DNA of 35,460 bases from an uncultured Clostridia bacterium. GTDB taxonomy: Bacteria > Bacillota > Clostridia > Oscillospirales > QAMX01. Positions within the stretch are counted from its first letter, which is position 1; each line of letters starts with the position of its first letter. Positions 24,810-31,902 of this stretch are shown one piece after another. Below the pieces are notes generated by a model. That model was not told the origin of the DNA and did not search any database. It saw nothing but the letters and a program-made list of their open reading frames with translations. The stretch lies in NCBI GenBank assembly GCA_944380935.1, contig CALWJF010000044.1:1-35460 (forward strand). The letters run 5' to 3'. A program made the translations under genes and the position numbers.

Positions 24810-26805
24810 TACGCTCAATCAGGTGCTGATTCACGACTGCGCGCTTCCCGGCGACCGCGATCCCATTGGCGCAATCCGCGAAGGCGAGGCGGTAACGCTT
24901 CGCCTTCGCACCCGCGACGAGGGGATTGTTGCGGCGGAAGTGGTGCTTTTCAGCGACTACGGCTCCGATACGGTCAAAATGCGCCGGGACAACGATGCGT
25001 TTTTTGCGCAGGTTGGGCCATTTTCCCGCACAGGCGTCTATTTTTATTATTTTGTCCTGCATCATTACGGCGATACGTTTTATTACGGCGCTACGGCCGA
25101 CCATTCCCGCAGCAGCGGGGAACGCTCCAGTACCGTACCCGCTGCCTTCCAGATTACGGTCTATTGCCGTGATTTTCAAACGCCGGCCTGGCTGCATAAA
25201 AGCGTGATGTATCAGATTTTTCCGGATCGTTATGCGCCGGAAAACTCGGAAGCGGTAAAAGAAGGCGTGGCATATCACCGGGCTTTGGGCAGAAAAATTT
25301 ATTTCCATACCGATCCGAAAGAACCGGTGGAGTATCTGCCGCGTGCGGGCGAACCGTATTATACGCCAAATGACTTTTACGGCGGTACGCTGGACGCAAT
25401 CCGCCGTTCGCTGCCGCGCCTGAAAGCGCTGGGCGTGGATGTGCTGTATTTAAATCCGATTTTTGAATCCGACTCCAATCATCGGTATAACACGTCTGAT
25501 TACCACCGCGTAGACCCCATCTTGGGGAGCAATGACGATTTTCATGCGCTGTGTGCCGACGCTTCGGCCTTGGGCATTCGAATCCTGCTCGATGGTGTGT
25601 TTTCGCATACCGGCTCCGACAGCGTCTATTTTAACCGCGACGGCCGTTATCCCGGTCCGGGCGCCTGGCAGGGGGAACATTCGCCCTATTATGCCTGGTA
25701 TGATTTTAAGAAGTTTCCGGAAGAGTATCGGTGCTGGTGGGGGTTTAAAAGCCTTCCGGAGGTTAATGAGCTTAACCCGTCCTGGCAGGATTTTGTGATT
25801 ACCGGTCATGACAGCGTCGTGCGTACCTGGCTTCGCGCAGGTGCGTCCGGTTACCGGCTGGATGTGGCGGATGAGCTGCCCGATGCTGTGCTGGAAAAAA
25901 TCCGGACGGCTGTGAAAGAAGAAAACCCGGACGGCGTCGTATTGGGAGAAATATGGGAGGACCCGACCACGAAGTTCAGCTATGGGGCAAGACGCAGCTA
26001 TGCGCTGGGTAAATCGCTGGATTCCGTGATGAATTATCCATTGCGCAAGGTTATGCTGGAGTTTGCGCTGGGAAGCAGCAACGCGTATGTGTTGTGTACG
26101 GCGCTGCGCGCACAGCGGCTGAACTATCCGCTGCCGTTGTATTACAGCCTGATGAACCTGCTGTCTTCGCACGATGTGGAGCGGGTACGCAGTGTCCTGG
26201 CTTGCGAGATATACGGCAATGCGCTGACCCGCCAGCAGCAGGCAAGTTTCCGGATTCGGCCTCAGCAGGACCGGAAGGGTGCGCAACGGCAGGCTATGCT
26301 TGCTGCATTGCAGTTTTCCCTGCCCGGCGTACCCTGCATTTACTATGGGGATGAATACGGCATGCCCGGATTCCTTGATCCGTTTAACCGGACTGTTTTA
26401 GACGAGACGGCATCCCGGTATCCGCTTGATGCGCTGTATGCCCGGCTTGGCGCATTGCGGCATGCGCATCCGGTGTTGGCAACAGGCGCTGTTTCCATCG
26501 TTGCGCTTTCGGCAGACGTGCTGTGCGTCGTGCGCGCGAATACGCATTCGCAGGACGGCTTGGGCGATGCGGCGGAGGATGCATGTGTTGTTACGCTGAT
26601 CAACCGGGCGGATACGTATAAATATTTAGTCGTGGATATCCTTCGGGAAGGCGGCGGCTTTGATGCCGGCGTGGTCGGCGCCCTGCGCGCCGCCGGCTAC
26701 AGCCGCGCGAAACCATTGCTCGAGGGGACGGAAACGCGCGTGCTTGACGGACTGTTCACGGTGAATTTGCCGCCTTGCAGCGCACAAATTTATCAAATTC
26801 AATAA
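24796..26805 (+). CDS. GH13 alpha-amylase / neopullulanase-like enzyme, cytoplasmic
   Basis: The 669-residue protein has no signal peptide. An N-terminal beta-sandwich (about 1-120) resembles the neopullulanase/cyclomaltodextrinase N domain. The GH13 barrel starts near LHKSVMYQIFPDRY. Catalytic residues are the nucleophile Asp356 in GYRLDVADEL, acid/base Glu385 in VLGEIWED and Asp460 in SSHDVERVR. A small C-terminal beta domain follows. It should open alpha-1,4 (perhaps also alpha-1,6) links in limit dextrins left by GlgP; no separate GlgX-type debranching enzyme is present. It starts inside glgP with a weak ribosome binding site, implying coupling. It ends the operon at a strong terminator. 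Confidence 0.93.
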   Translation: MAIHDTLNQVLIHDCALPGDRDPIGAIREGEAVTLRLRTRDEGIVAAEVVLFSDYGSDTVKMRRDNDAFFAQVGPFSRTGVYFYYFVLHHYGDTFYYGATADHSRSSGERSSTVPAAFQITVYCRDFQTPAWLHKSVMYQIFPDRYAPENSEAVKEGVAYHRALGRKIYFHTDPKEPVEYLPRAGEPYYTPNDFYGGTLDAIRRSLPRLKALGVDVLYLNPIFESDSNHRYNTSDYHRVDPILGSNDDFHALCADASALGIRILLDGVFSHTGSDSVYFNRDGRYPGPGAWQGEHSPYYAWYDFKKFPEEYRCWWGFKSLPEVNELNPSWQDFVITGHDSVVRTWLRAGASGYRLDVADELPDAVLEKIRTAVKEENPDGVVLGEIWEDPTTKFSYGARRSYALGKSLDSVMNYPLRKVMLEFALGSSNAYVLCTALRAQRLNYPLPLYYSLMNLLSSHDVERVRSVLACEIYGNALTRQQQASFRIRPQQDRKGAQRQAMLAALQFSLPGVPCIYYGDEYGMPGFLDPFNRTVLDETASRYPLDALYARLGALRHAHPVLATGAVSIVALSADVLCVVRANTHSQDGLGDAAEDACVVTLINRADTYKYLVVDILREGGGFDAGVVGALRAAGYSRAKPLLEGTETRVLDGLFTVNLPPCSAQIYQIQ

Positions 26806-26809
26806 CACA

Positions 26810-26850
26810 ACAGGGAAAATCCGGATTTTGTCCGGCTTTTCCCTGTTTTT
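26810..26850 (+). terminator. Terminator of the glycogen operon
   Basis: Stem ACAGGGAAAA-CCGG with CCGG-TTTTCCCTGT (26810-26846, one mismatch), followed by TTTTT. It starts five bases after the GH13 stop. Confidence 0.9.
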
Positions 26851-26902
26851 CCATAATTTCAGCCATGTAAAAAAAGTATACGCTCCGGGCATGGCTTTGG
26901 AC

Positions 26903-26931
26903 TGGTTTTTGCTGTATTTTTATGCTATACT
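26903..26931 (+). promoter_or_regulatory. Extended -10 promoter for the MATE gene
   Basis: TGC directly precedes TATACT (26926-26931), an extended -10. The hexamer at 26903-26908 is a poor -35. A leader of about 125 nt follows before the chosen start. I see no known riboswitch in it. Confidence 0.5.
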
Positions 26932-27063
26932 CTTTTCCTGTGAAAAATTATGGGGAAAGGAGCGGCTGATTCTGCGTTTTTTCGGGATCGTACGTATGAT
27001 TTGCCTTCCGTGTTGGCATTCAGCGCAGGCCGTAGATTCCGATACGCTCTATTGCACAACAGT

Positions 27064-28566
27064 ATGGCGCTTTTCAAATCCAAGGCAAAAAATACAGCGG
27101 TGGATTATACCGATTTGACGGAAGGTTCCATCGCACGGAAACTGATTTCCTATTCCTGGCCGATTATCGCCGGGAATGTAATGCTGCAACTTTATAATGT
27201 TGTCGATTCCATCGTGGTCGGTAATTTCGCGCAAAACCGGACCTATGCTCTGGCGGCGGTATCCGCATGCAGCTCGATTACGATGATTTTCAATTCTCTG
27301 TATACCGGTGTTTCCATGGGCGCGGGAATCATTATTTCCCAATATAAAGGTTCTAAGGACCCCGAACGCCTGGAAAAATCTCTAAATACGACTTTTTTAC
27401 TCTCCGTTTTGATGAGCATCGCCATCACTTTCCTTGGGTTGCTCTTTGCCCGTCCCATGTTGGAACTGATCGGCACGCCGGAAGAGATCATCGGGGATGC
27501 GGCGTTATACCTTGATATCATTTTCATCGGTTCCATCGGTAATATTACCTACAATATCATGCAGGGGCTTGTCCGCGGGCTTGGCGATACGAAATGGCCG
27601 TTTTTTACGCTGTCTCTTGCAAGCGTTGTGAATATTGTGCTGGATTTGCTGTTTGTCTGCGTGTTCCATTGGGATGTTGCAGGTGTTGCCTGGGCAACGA
27701 CGATTTCCCACATTATTTCTGCTGCGCTGACGCTGCTGAAACAGCGTACCGGCGTATATGGAGCCCGTATCACATGGAAAAAACTGCGGCTTGACCGTGA
27801 GCTGACCGGCCTGATTGTGAAACTGGGCATGCCTTCTGCTATTCAAAATGTTGCGGTTTCCGGTGCAGGTGTGATTACGCAGGCATTTTCCAACCAGTTT
27901 GGCGCAGATTTTATCGCGGCAAACTCGGTTGTCAATAAAATCGACGGGTTTGCTCTGCTGCCGATTATGGGTTTCGGTATGGCCGTTTCAGCCTTTGTCG
28001 GGCAGAATATTGGAGCGGGGAAAATCGACCGCGTCAACCATGGCGTACGGTTGTGCGGCTATCTGATTGTCGGCATGGGCGTGGTAATCGGTGTGGTGAT
28101 CTGTGTGTTTGCCGGCCTCTTCATGAAACTGTTCGGAACCGAAGGCGTTGTATATGATATGGGTGTAACCGGTTTGTATATTGTTTCTTTCTTCTATATC
28201 CTGCAGGGCCTTTCCAATATCTATGGCAGTGCGATACGCGGTGCAGGCGCTGCGACCGCTGCAGCTGTCATTTCCATGGGCTCGACCTTTATCCGTATTC
28301 CAGTCTTTTACTTTATGGCGATTCTGCCGCTGAAGAATTTAATTCAGGCAGCTGTTGAGTCCGGCGCTTATGCAAATTATACGTTGGCGTCCGCCGCCGG
28401 GGTCGGCGTTGCCGAAACCTATTCGATGAACTTTTGGGCAATGAGTGTGTCCATTGTCATCGGCTTTATCCTTATGACGGCATATTATGTTTGGGGCAAT
28501 TGGCGCAGCCGCGGGATTACCGCACAGGCCCGTGCCGCTGTGCAGGCGTCGACCCGGAAAGCATAA
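27064..28566 (+). CDS. MATE-family multidrug/toxin efflux transporter
   Basis: The 500-residue protein has about twelve membrane segments in two homologous halves. The N-terminal DLTEGSIARKLISYSWP and LQLYNVVDSIVVGNF are typical, and AGVITQAFSNQFGADFIAANSV starts the second half. Family members export organic cations or drugs with sodium or proton exchange. The ORF is open upstream to 26950, but those 38 residues do not look like MATE sequence, so I start at the ATG at 27064. No good ribosome binding site precedes it; an AAAGGAG lies at 26955-26961 with no suitable start close by. This start is therefore uncertain. The substrate is unknown. Confidence 0.9.
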   Translation: MALFKSKAKNTAVDYTDLTEGSIARKLISYSWPIIAGNVMLQLYNVVDSIVVGNFAQNRTYALAAVSACSSITMIFNSLYTGVSMGAGIIISQYKGSKDPERLEKSLNTTFLLSVLMSIAITFLGLLFARPMLELIGTPEEIIGDAALYLDIIFIGSIGNITYNIMQGLVRGLGDTKWPFFTLSLASVVNIVLDLLFVCVFHWDVAGVAWATTISHIISAALTLLKQRTGVYGARITWKKLRLDRELTGLIVKLGMPSAIQNVAVSGAGVITQAFSNQFGADFIAANSVVNKIDGFALLPIMGFGMAVSAFVGQNIGAGKIDRVNHGVRLCGYLIVGMGVVIGVVICVFAGLFMKLFGTEGVVYDMGVTGLYIVSFFYILQGLSNIYGSAIRGAGAATAAAVISMGSTFIRIPVFYFMAILPLKNLIQAAVESGAYANYTLASAAGVGVAETYSMNFWAMSVSIVIGFILMTAYYVWGNWRSRGITAQARAAVQASTRKA

Positions 28567-28662
28567 AATTCCTTTTGGCTTCGAAGCTTTGTTCCTGCAT
28601 CAAAATTCTTATGAAGATCTTCCAAACCAGAAGCAAGATCTTTTCTGTTCGAATCTATACGA

Positions 28663-28696
28663 AAACAGCCGGGTTTATCCCGGCTGTTTCTGGTTT
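28663..28696 (+). terminator. Terminator of the MATE gene
   Basis: Stem AAACAGCCGGG / CCCGGCTGTTT (28663-28689, loop of 5) followed by CTGGTTTT, about 100 nt after the MATE stop. It separates this gene from the convergent hydrolase gene. Confidence 0.8.
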
Positions 28697-28760
28697 TGAA
28701 GAAGTGCTCGATTTTAAAAATTATACAGCTGAAGCGGCACGCAGGCGCTGACACGCCCGT

Positions 28761-29309
28761 TTACAGCAGCTTTTCGATCGCGGCAACCACCAGGTTCGCC
28801 GCAACTTCTACCCCGGCCTTGGTCAGATGAATATGGTCAGGCCCGATATAAGCGTCTTTGTCTGCGTCAATGGCGGTATAGAGGTCGTTAATGTATGCGC
28901 CGTTTTCCTGTGCGACCCGGCACAGAATCTCATTATAAAGCGGCGTATCCGAAGATTTTCTGTTATGAACCGGCGTTGTCGTTGCCGCAATAATGGGGAG
29001 GTCTGGATTTTTAGCAAGTTGACGCAGAATTTTGAACATACGGCGGCAGGTTTCTTCATAAAGTTCCGGCGGATAAAAATGCCGGCCTTCGTGATAATCG
29101 TCGCCCATATCCCACAGACCGTTGTTCCAGTGGACGATATCCGGCGTGGGAAGCTGCGGAAGCCAGAAACGCAGGGTGTTGAGCGTATATCCGCTCCACC
29201 GTCCATTTTCCGCCGGTCCGTAGACATTGGCGCGGCCCTCCAGTTTCTCCTTTACAACCGGCTGATACGACATGCGGATGGAATCGCCAAGAAAAAGTAT
29301 GTTTTTCAT
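28761..29309 (-). CDS. SGNH/GDSL-family hydrolase
   Basis: The 182-residue esterase-fold protein starts MKNILFLGDSIRMSYQPVVK. GDSIR carries the nucleophile Ser10; NNGLWD is the Asn block; and the C-terminal DHIHLTKAG supplies the Asp-x-x-His of the catalytic triad. No signal peptide is present, so it acts inside the cell. Such enzymes deacetylate or de-esterify sugars or lipids; the substrate is unknown. The ATG at 29309 has GGGAG 4 nt upstream. It is convergent with the MATE gene and divergent from the SOS-controlled phage-type genes. Confidence 0.9.
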   Translation of the reverse strand: MKNILFLGDSIRMSYQPVVKEKLEGRANVYGPAENGRWSGYTLNTLRFWLPQLPTPDIVHWNNGLWDMGDDYHEGRHFYPPELYEETCRRMFKILRQLAKNPDLPIIAATTTPVHNRKSSDTPLYNEILCRVAQENGAYINDLYTAIDADKDAYIGPDHIHLTKAGVEVAANLVVAAIEKLL

Positions 29310-29341
29310 GATGCTCCCTCATTTCATAAGCGTTTGTATAC

Positions 29342-29370
29342 AGTTTACCGCAATGCATTCAAGATTGCAA
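29342..29370 (-). promoter_or_regulatory. Possible promoter of the SGNH hydrolase
   Basis: TTGCAA (29370-29365), a 17-nt spacer and TAAACT (29347-29342) on the minus strand, 33 nt before the start codon. Confidence 0.4.
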
Positions 29371-29395
29371 CTGGAATAGAAATACTATACGCCAC

Positions 29396-29424
29396 TTTAC
29401 ATTATAGAACATTTGTTCTATAAT
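29396..29424 (+). promoter_or_regulatory. LexA/SOS box within a near-consensus promoter
   Basis: TTTACA (29396-29401), a 17-nt spacer and a perfect TATAAT (29419-29424). A perfect palindrome, ATTATAGAACA - TT - TGTTCTATAAT (29401-29424), overlaps the last base of the -35, the spacer and the -10. Its core GAACATTTGTTC fits the Gram-positive LexA (DinR) site GAAC-N4-GTTC. Bound LexA would block RNA polymerase, so DNA damage should switch the promoter on. Confidence 0.85.
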
Positions 29425-29454
29425 AAAGCATATTACGACTTTGGAGGGACATAC

Positions 29455-29871
29455 ATGACCGTTAAGCAATACTTAAGCCAGGCGTTTCTTTTGGACCGCA
29501 TGATCCAGGGGAAAATTGCGTTATCAGATACGCTGAATCAGCAGGCGCTGCAATGTGCCCGGGATGCACCGGGCAAAAGCGAAATTTATGCGCGCATCCG
29601 TGAATTGGAGGCAGACATTAATGCGGATATTGACCGGTTGGTTGATCTGAAGCGGGAACTTTATTTACTGATTGAAAAAGTCCGGGACCCGCGGGAGCGC
29701 ACGATTTTACAGCTTCGGTATCTTTCCTCGGAAAATGGGAAACGCCTGACCTGGGCGCATATTGCGAAAATAATGTGTTATGACGAACGTTGGATTATGC
29801 GTCTGCATGTGCGTGCATTGGAGAGCGCGGAAAAAATTTGGCAAATGACCGAAAAAAGTATGTGCGTTTAA
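29455..29871 (+). CDS. DUF1492 (ArpU/RinA-like) phage late-gene regulator
   Basis: The 138-residue protein matches the DUF1492 family found beside late genes of Bacillota phages. It starts MTVKQYLSQAFLLDRMIQGK, continues with the helical block ELEADINADIDRLVDLKREL, and ends in a sigma-70 region-4-like helix-turn-helix (ILQLRYLSSENGKRLTWAHI, MRLHVRALESAEKIW). Such proteins activate late or lysis promoters. I chose the ATG at 29455 because TTGGAGGG lies just upstream; the longer ORF from 29413 would begin inside the LexA site. Directly under SOS control, it is the first gene of a five-gene lysis-type cassette. Confidence 0.88.
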   Translation: MTVKQYLSQAFLLDRMIQGKIALSDTLNQQALQCARDAPGKSEIYARIRELEADINADIDRLVDLKRELYLLIEKVRDPRERTILQLRYLSSENGKRLTWAHIAKIMCYDERWIMRLHVRALESAEKIWQMTEKSMCV

Positions 29872-29928
29872 AAAACGGCATATGGTATATCCCGCCGGAA
29901 TAAGCCATAGAAATTCACAGATGGATTC

Positions 29929-29937
29929 TGCTATACT
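29929..29937 (+). promoter_or_regulatory. Extended -10, possible DUF1492-dependent promoter
   Basis: TGC-TATACT with no good -35 at the expected distance lies between the regulator and the lysis genes. A -10 without a -35 is what an activator-dependent late promoter would look like. The link to the DUF1492 protein is inference. Confidence 0.4.
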
Positions 29938-29982
29938 GCCATCAAAGGTCAGCAAACCAGTTTGAGGAGGGGCAAGAGCAGA

Positions 29983-30219
29983 TTGAGAAAAAGAAAGCAG
30001 AACATTTGTACGATTTCGGAGATGGCTTTACTTCTCCAAGAAAAGGCCGCCGCTCCGGATCCTGTGACAACGCAGTTTTTTCGGGACTTGTTTGGGGAAG
30101 TATTTGCAGCGTATTGGGAAGAACGCAGGCAGGAAGTCGGGCGGGGTTATGCGGCGATGTTGTGCCGGGTGTTGGAACACGATTGTATCCCGACGATGGC
30201 CGGGAGAAGGCCGGGATGA
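29983..30219 (+). CDS. Small protein of the lysis cassette, unknown
   Basis: About 78 residues from the TTG at 29983, with GAGGAGGGG 12 nt upstream; a TTG at 29962 in the same frame overlaps that site. It begins with a basic stretch (LRKRKQ), then an amphipathic region (ISEMALLLQEKAAAPDP, FFRDLFGEVFAAYWEERRQE). There is no membrane segment. The stop overlaps the next start by 4 bases (ATGA), which supports real translation. I recognise no family. Confidence 0.55.
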   Translation: MRKRKQNICTISEMALLLQEKAAAPDPVTTQFFRDLFGEVFAAYWEERRQEVGRGYAAMLCRVLEHDCIPTMAGRRPG

Positions 30220-30437
30220 GCGAGGTTGTACTTGTGGCGCTGATCGGATTTGCCGGGACGCTTGCCGGAAGTTTTATGGGCGTCATTGCCAGCGCGAAGC
30301 TGACCAGCTACCGCATTGAGCAGCTGGAAAAAAAGGTGGACCGGCATAATCATTTTGCCCAGCGCATACCAGTCATGGAGGAGCAGATCAAGGTAGCAAA
30401 CCATCGAATTGAAGATTTAGAACATAAAAATCTGTAA
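30216..30437 (+). CDS. XhlA/holin-associated phage membrane protein
   Basis: The 73-residue protein has one N-terminal membrane helix (about 4-28, VVLVALIGFAGTLAGSFMGV) and a charged coiled coil (about 32-72: YRIEQLEKKVDRHN, VANHRIEDLEHK). This layout is common just before holin and endolysin genes in Bacillota phages and resembles haemolysin XhlA. It overlaps the preceding ORF by 4 nt and precedes the holin-like gene by 25 nt. It probably helps holin assembly or lysis timing. Confidence 0.75.
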   Translation: MSEVVLVALIGFAGTLAGSFMGVIASAKLTSYRIEQLEKKVDRHNHFAQRIPVMEEQIKVANHRIEDLEHKNL

Positions 30438-30462
30438 GTAGAGCAGTAATGAGGACGAAAAC

Positions 30463-30660
30463 ATGGAAATTAACTGGAAACAAAAACTAACCAGTCGGAA
30501 GTTCTGGGTGGCGGTTGCAAGTCTTATTACCAACATCATTCTTGCTTGCGGTGGTGCGGAAGGAACGGCTGCACAGGTTACGGCGATTATCATGGGCGGT
30601 GCGGCAGTTGTCGCATATATTATAGGGGAGGGCCTTGCAGACGCTTCCCATTCAGAATAA
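30463..30660 (+). CDS. Holin-like phage membrane protein
   Basis: The 65-residue protein starts MEINWKQKLTSRKFWVAVAS, with two hydrophobic segments (about 15-31 and 38-55) joined by a short turn; the C terminus is polar. Small size, two membrane segments, an INWKxKLxSRKFW-type N terminus and a position directly before an endolysin fit a phage holin. It would form membrane lesions that release the endolysin. The ATG has GAGGA 7 nt upstream. Confidence 0.75.
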   Translation: MEINWKQKLTSRKFWVAVASLITNIILACGGAEGTAAQVTAIIMGGAAVVAYIIGEGLADASHSE

Positions 30661-30775
30661 ACCGGCCCGTCTCCCCTGCTGCGAAAGCGCAGGCAGAGAG
30701 TGGGGGCTTTGCCGTGGCAAATCGATTCTGAAGATACGCCCGGAAAAGAAATGCTGTGTTTTTAGGAGGAGGATC

Positions 30776-31429
30776 ATGTCAAGAGACCTGTCATTGTTAC
30801 ACCCGCAGCTGCGCGCCATTGTTCCAGAGATACTTGCCGAATGTGCAGCGCAGGATTTGCCTGTATTGATTACGCAGACCTTTCGGACCCAGGCCGAACA
30901 GGACGCACTCTATGCCAAAGGCCGTACCGAGCCGGGGCAGATTGTAACCAATGTGCGCTACCCGAACAGTGCGCATTGTTGGGGTGTTGCAATGGATTTT
31001 TGCCGGAATGTACCCGGCCGGGAATACGATGATTCCGACGGGTTTTTTGAAAAGGTTGCAGATATAGCCCGGCCGTATGGGCTGACATGGGGCGGGGACT
31101 GGAAAAATTTTGCCGACAAACCGCATCTGGAGCTTAGCAGTTTTATGCCCGGCAGTTCCACGGCCTGGCTGATCCGCTGCTATGGCACACCACAAAATTT
31201 TATCGCAAGCTGGAAGGAAGAGGATATGATACGATATCAAAAAATAGAGGATGTACCGGCGGCTTTTTTGCCGACTGTACGCAAATTGATGGAACGGGGG
31301 ATTTTACTGGGCGATGGGAACGAAAACCTTGCTGCACGGATTATCGATTTGAGTGAAGATATGGTACGCATTCTGGTTTATCTGGACCGTGCCGGTGTAT
31401 TTGACGCGGGACAGGATACGCACAACTGA
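30776..31429 (+). CDS. Phage endolysin, M15-family L-alanyl-D-glutamate-type peptidase
   Basis: The 217-residue protein has no signal peptide and so needs a holin for export. Residues 1-125 form an M15 peptidase of the VanY/Ply500 type: zinc ligands His67 and Asp74 in SAHCWGVAMD, His117 in DKPHLEL, with Asp114 as likely catalytic residue. It should cut peptidoglycan stem peptides. The C-terminal domain (about 155-212, MIRYQKIEDVPAAFLPTVRK, LMERGILLGDG, LSEDMVRILVYLDRAGVFD) is a module seen on clostridial phage lysins. The ATG at 30776 has AGGAGGAGG upstream; the longer ORF upstream is not translated plausibly. Confidence 0.92.
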   Translation: MSRDLSLLHPQLRAIVPEILAECAAQDLPVLITQTFRTQAEQDALYAKGRTEPGQIVTNVRYPNSAHCWGVAMDFCRNVPGREYDDSDGFFEKVADIARPYGLTWGGDWKNFADKPHLELSSFMPGSSTAWLIRCYGTPQNFIASWKEEDMIRYQKIEDVPAAFLPTVRKLMERGILLGDGNENLAARIIDLSEDMVRILVYLDRAGVFDAGQDTHN

Positions 31430-31437
31430 AACATTGT

Positions 31438-31466
31438 GGCCGAGGCAGTTGCCCCGGCCTTTTTTT
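31438..31466 (+). terminator. Terminator of the lysis cassette
   Basis: GGCCG-A-GGC with GCC-C-CGGCC followed by seven Ts, nine nt after the endolysin stop. Confidence 0.85.
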
Positions 31467-31497
31467 AAAACGTTTAGCTAAAAATAAGTGTCAGGTT

Positions 31498-31803
31498 CTA
31501 TGCAGCAGATCCTATATCGGGACAAATTAAAAGCATCAAAATTTCTCGATACTGCCGGATCATCTGCAATTGTAGCGGTTCGTTGCCTTCTAGATCTGGG
31601 CGTAAGTACCGGGTAATGAGACAGTTATCGACCCGTTGATCATCCAGCCTTCGGGCAAGATCCGATCTCGATTGGCAAGCGGCGGAGCGCGCTGCGAAAA
31701 TGTCTTTCGGGTGTAGTCCCCAGACAAGCAAGACTGTTTGCAGACGCGCCTTTCCGTCAAATTTGGCATTTATGTCATCATCGAGGCAGCCCAACGGCGC
31801 CAT
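31498..31803 (-). CDS. Unrecognised ORF in rearranged DNA (101 aa)
   Basis: An uninterrupted 101-codon frame starting MAPLGCLDDDINAKFDGKAR and ending ICPDIGSAA. No ribosome binding site is convincing. No family is recognised, and it may be a fragment of a mobile-element gene or a chance frame. The surrounding 31470-31840 shows no other feature that I can support. Confidence 0.25.
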   Translation of the reverse strand: MAPLGCLDDDINAKFDGKARLQTVLLVWGLHPKDIFAARSAACQSRSDLARRLDDQRVDNCLITRYLRPDLEGNEPLQLQMIRQYREILMLLICPDIGSAA

Positions 31804-31844
31804 GTTTGTAACAGCCTATCTGAGCTGTCGGGCGGGAAAACTTT

Positions 31845-31873
31845 TTGTCTCCTGTCCGACTTTGTGGTACAAT
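31845..31873 (+). promoter_or_regulatory. Promoter of the CorA-like gene
   Basis: TTGTCT (31845-31850), a 17-nt spacer and TACAAT (31868-31873), with TGG before the -10; 29 nt before the start codon. Confidence 0.65.
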
Positions 31874-31902
31874 AGGAAAAAAGAAAAATGGAGGCGGTTG
31901 GT

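Noticed and set aside
26938-27063. Known riboswitch in the MATE leader
   Set aside because: I could not match it to any conserved riboswitch core by eye.
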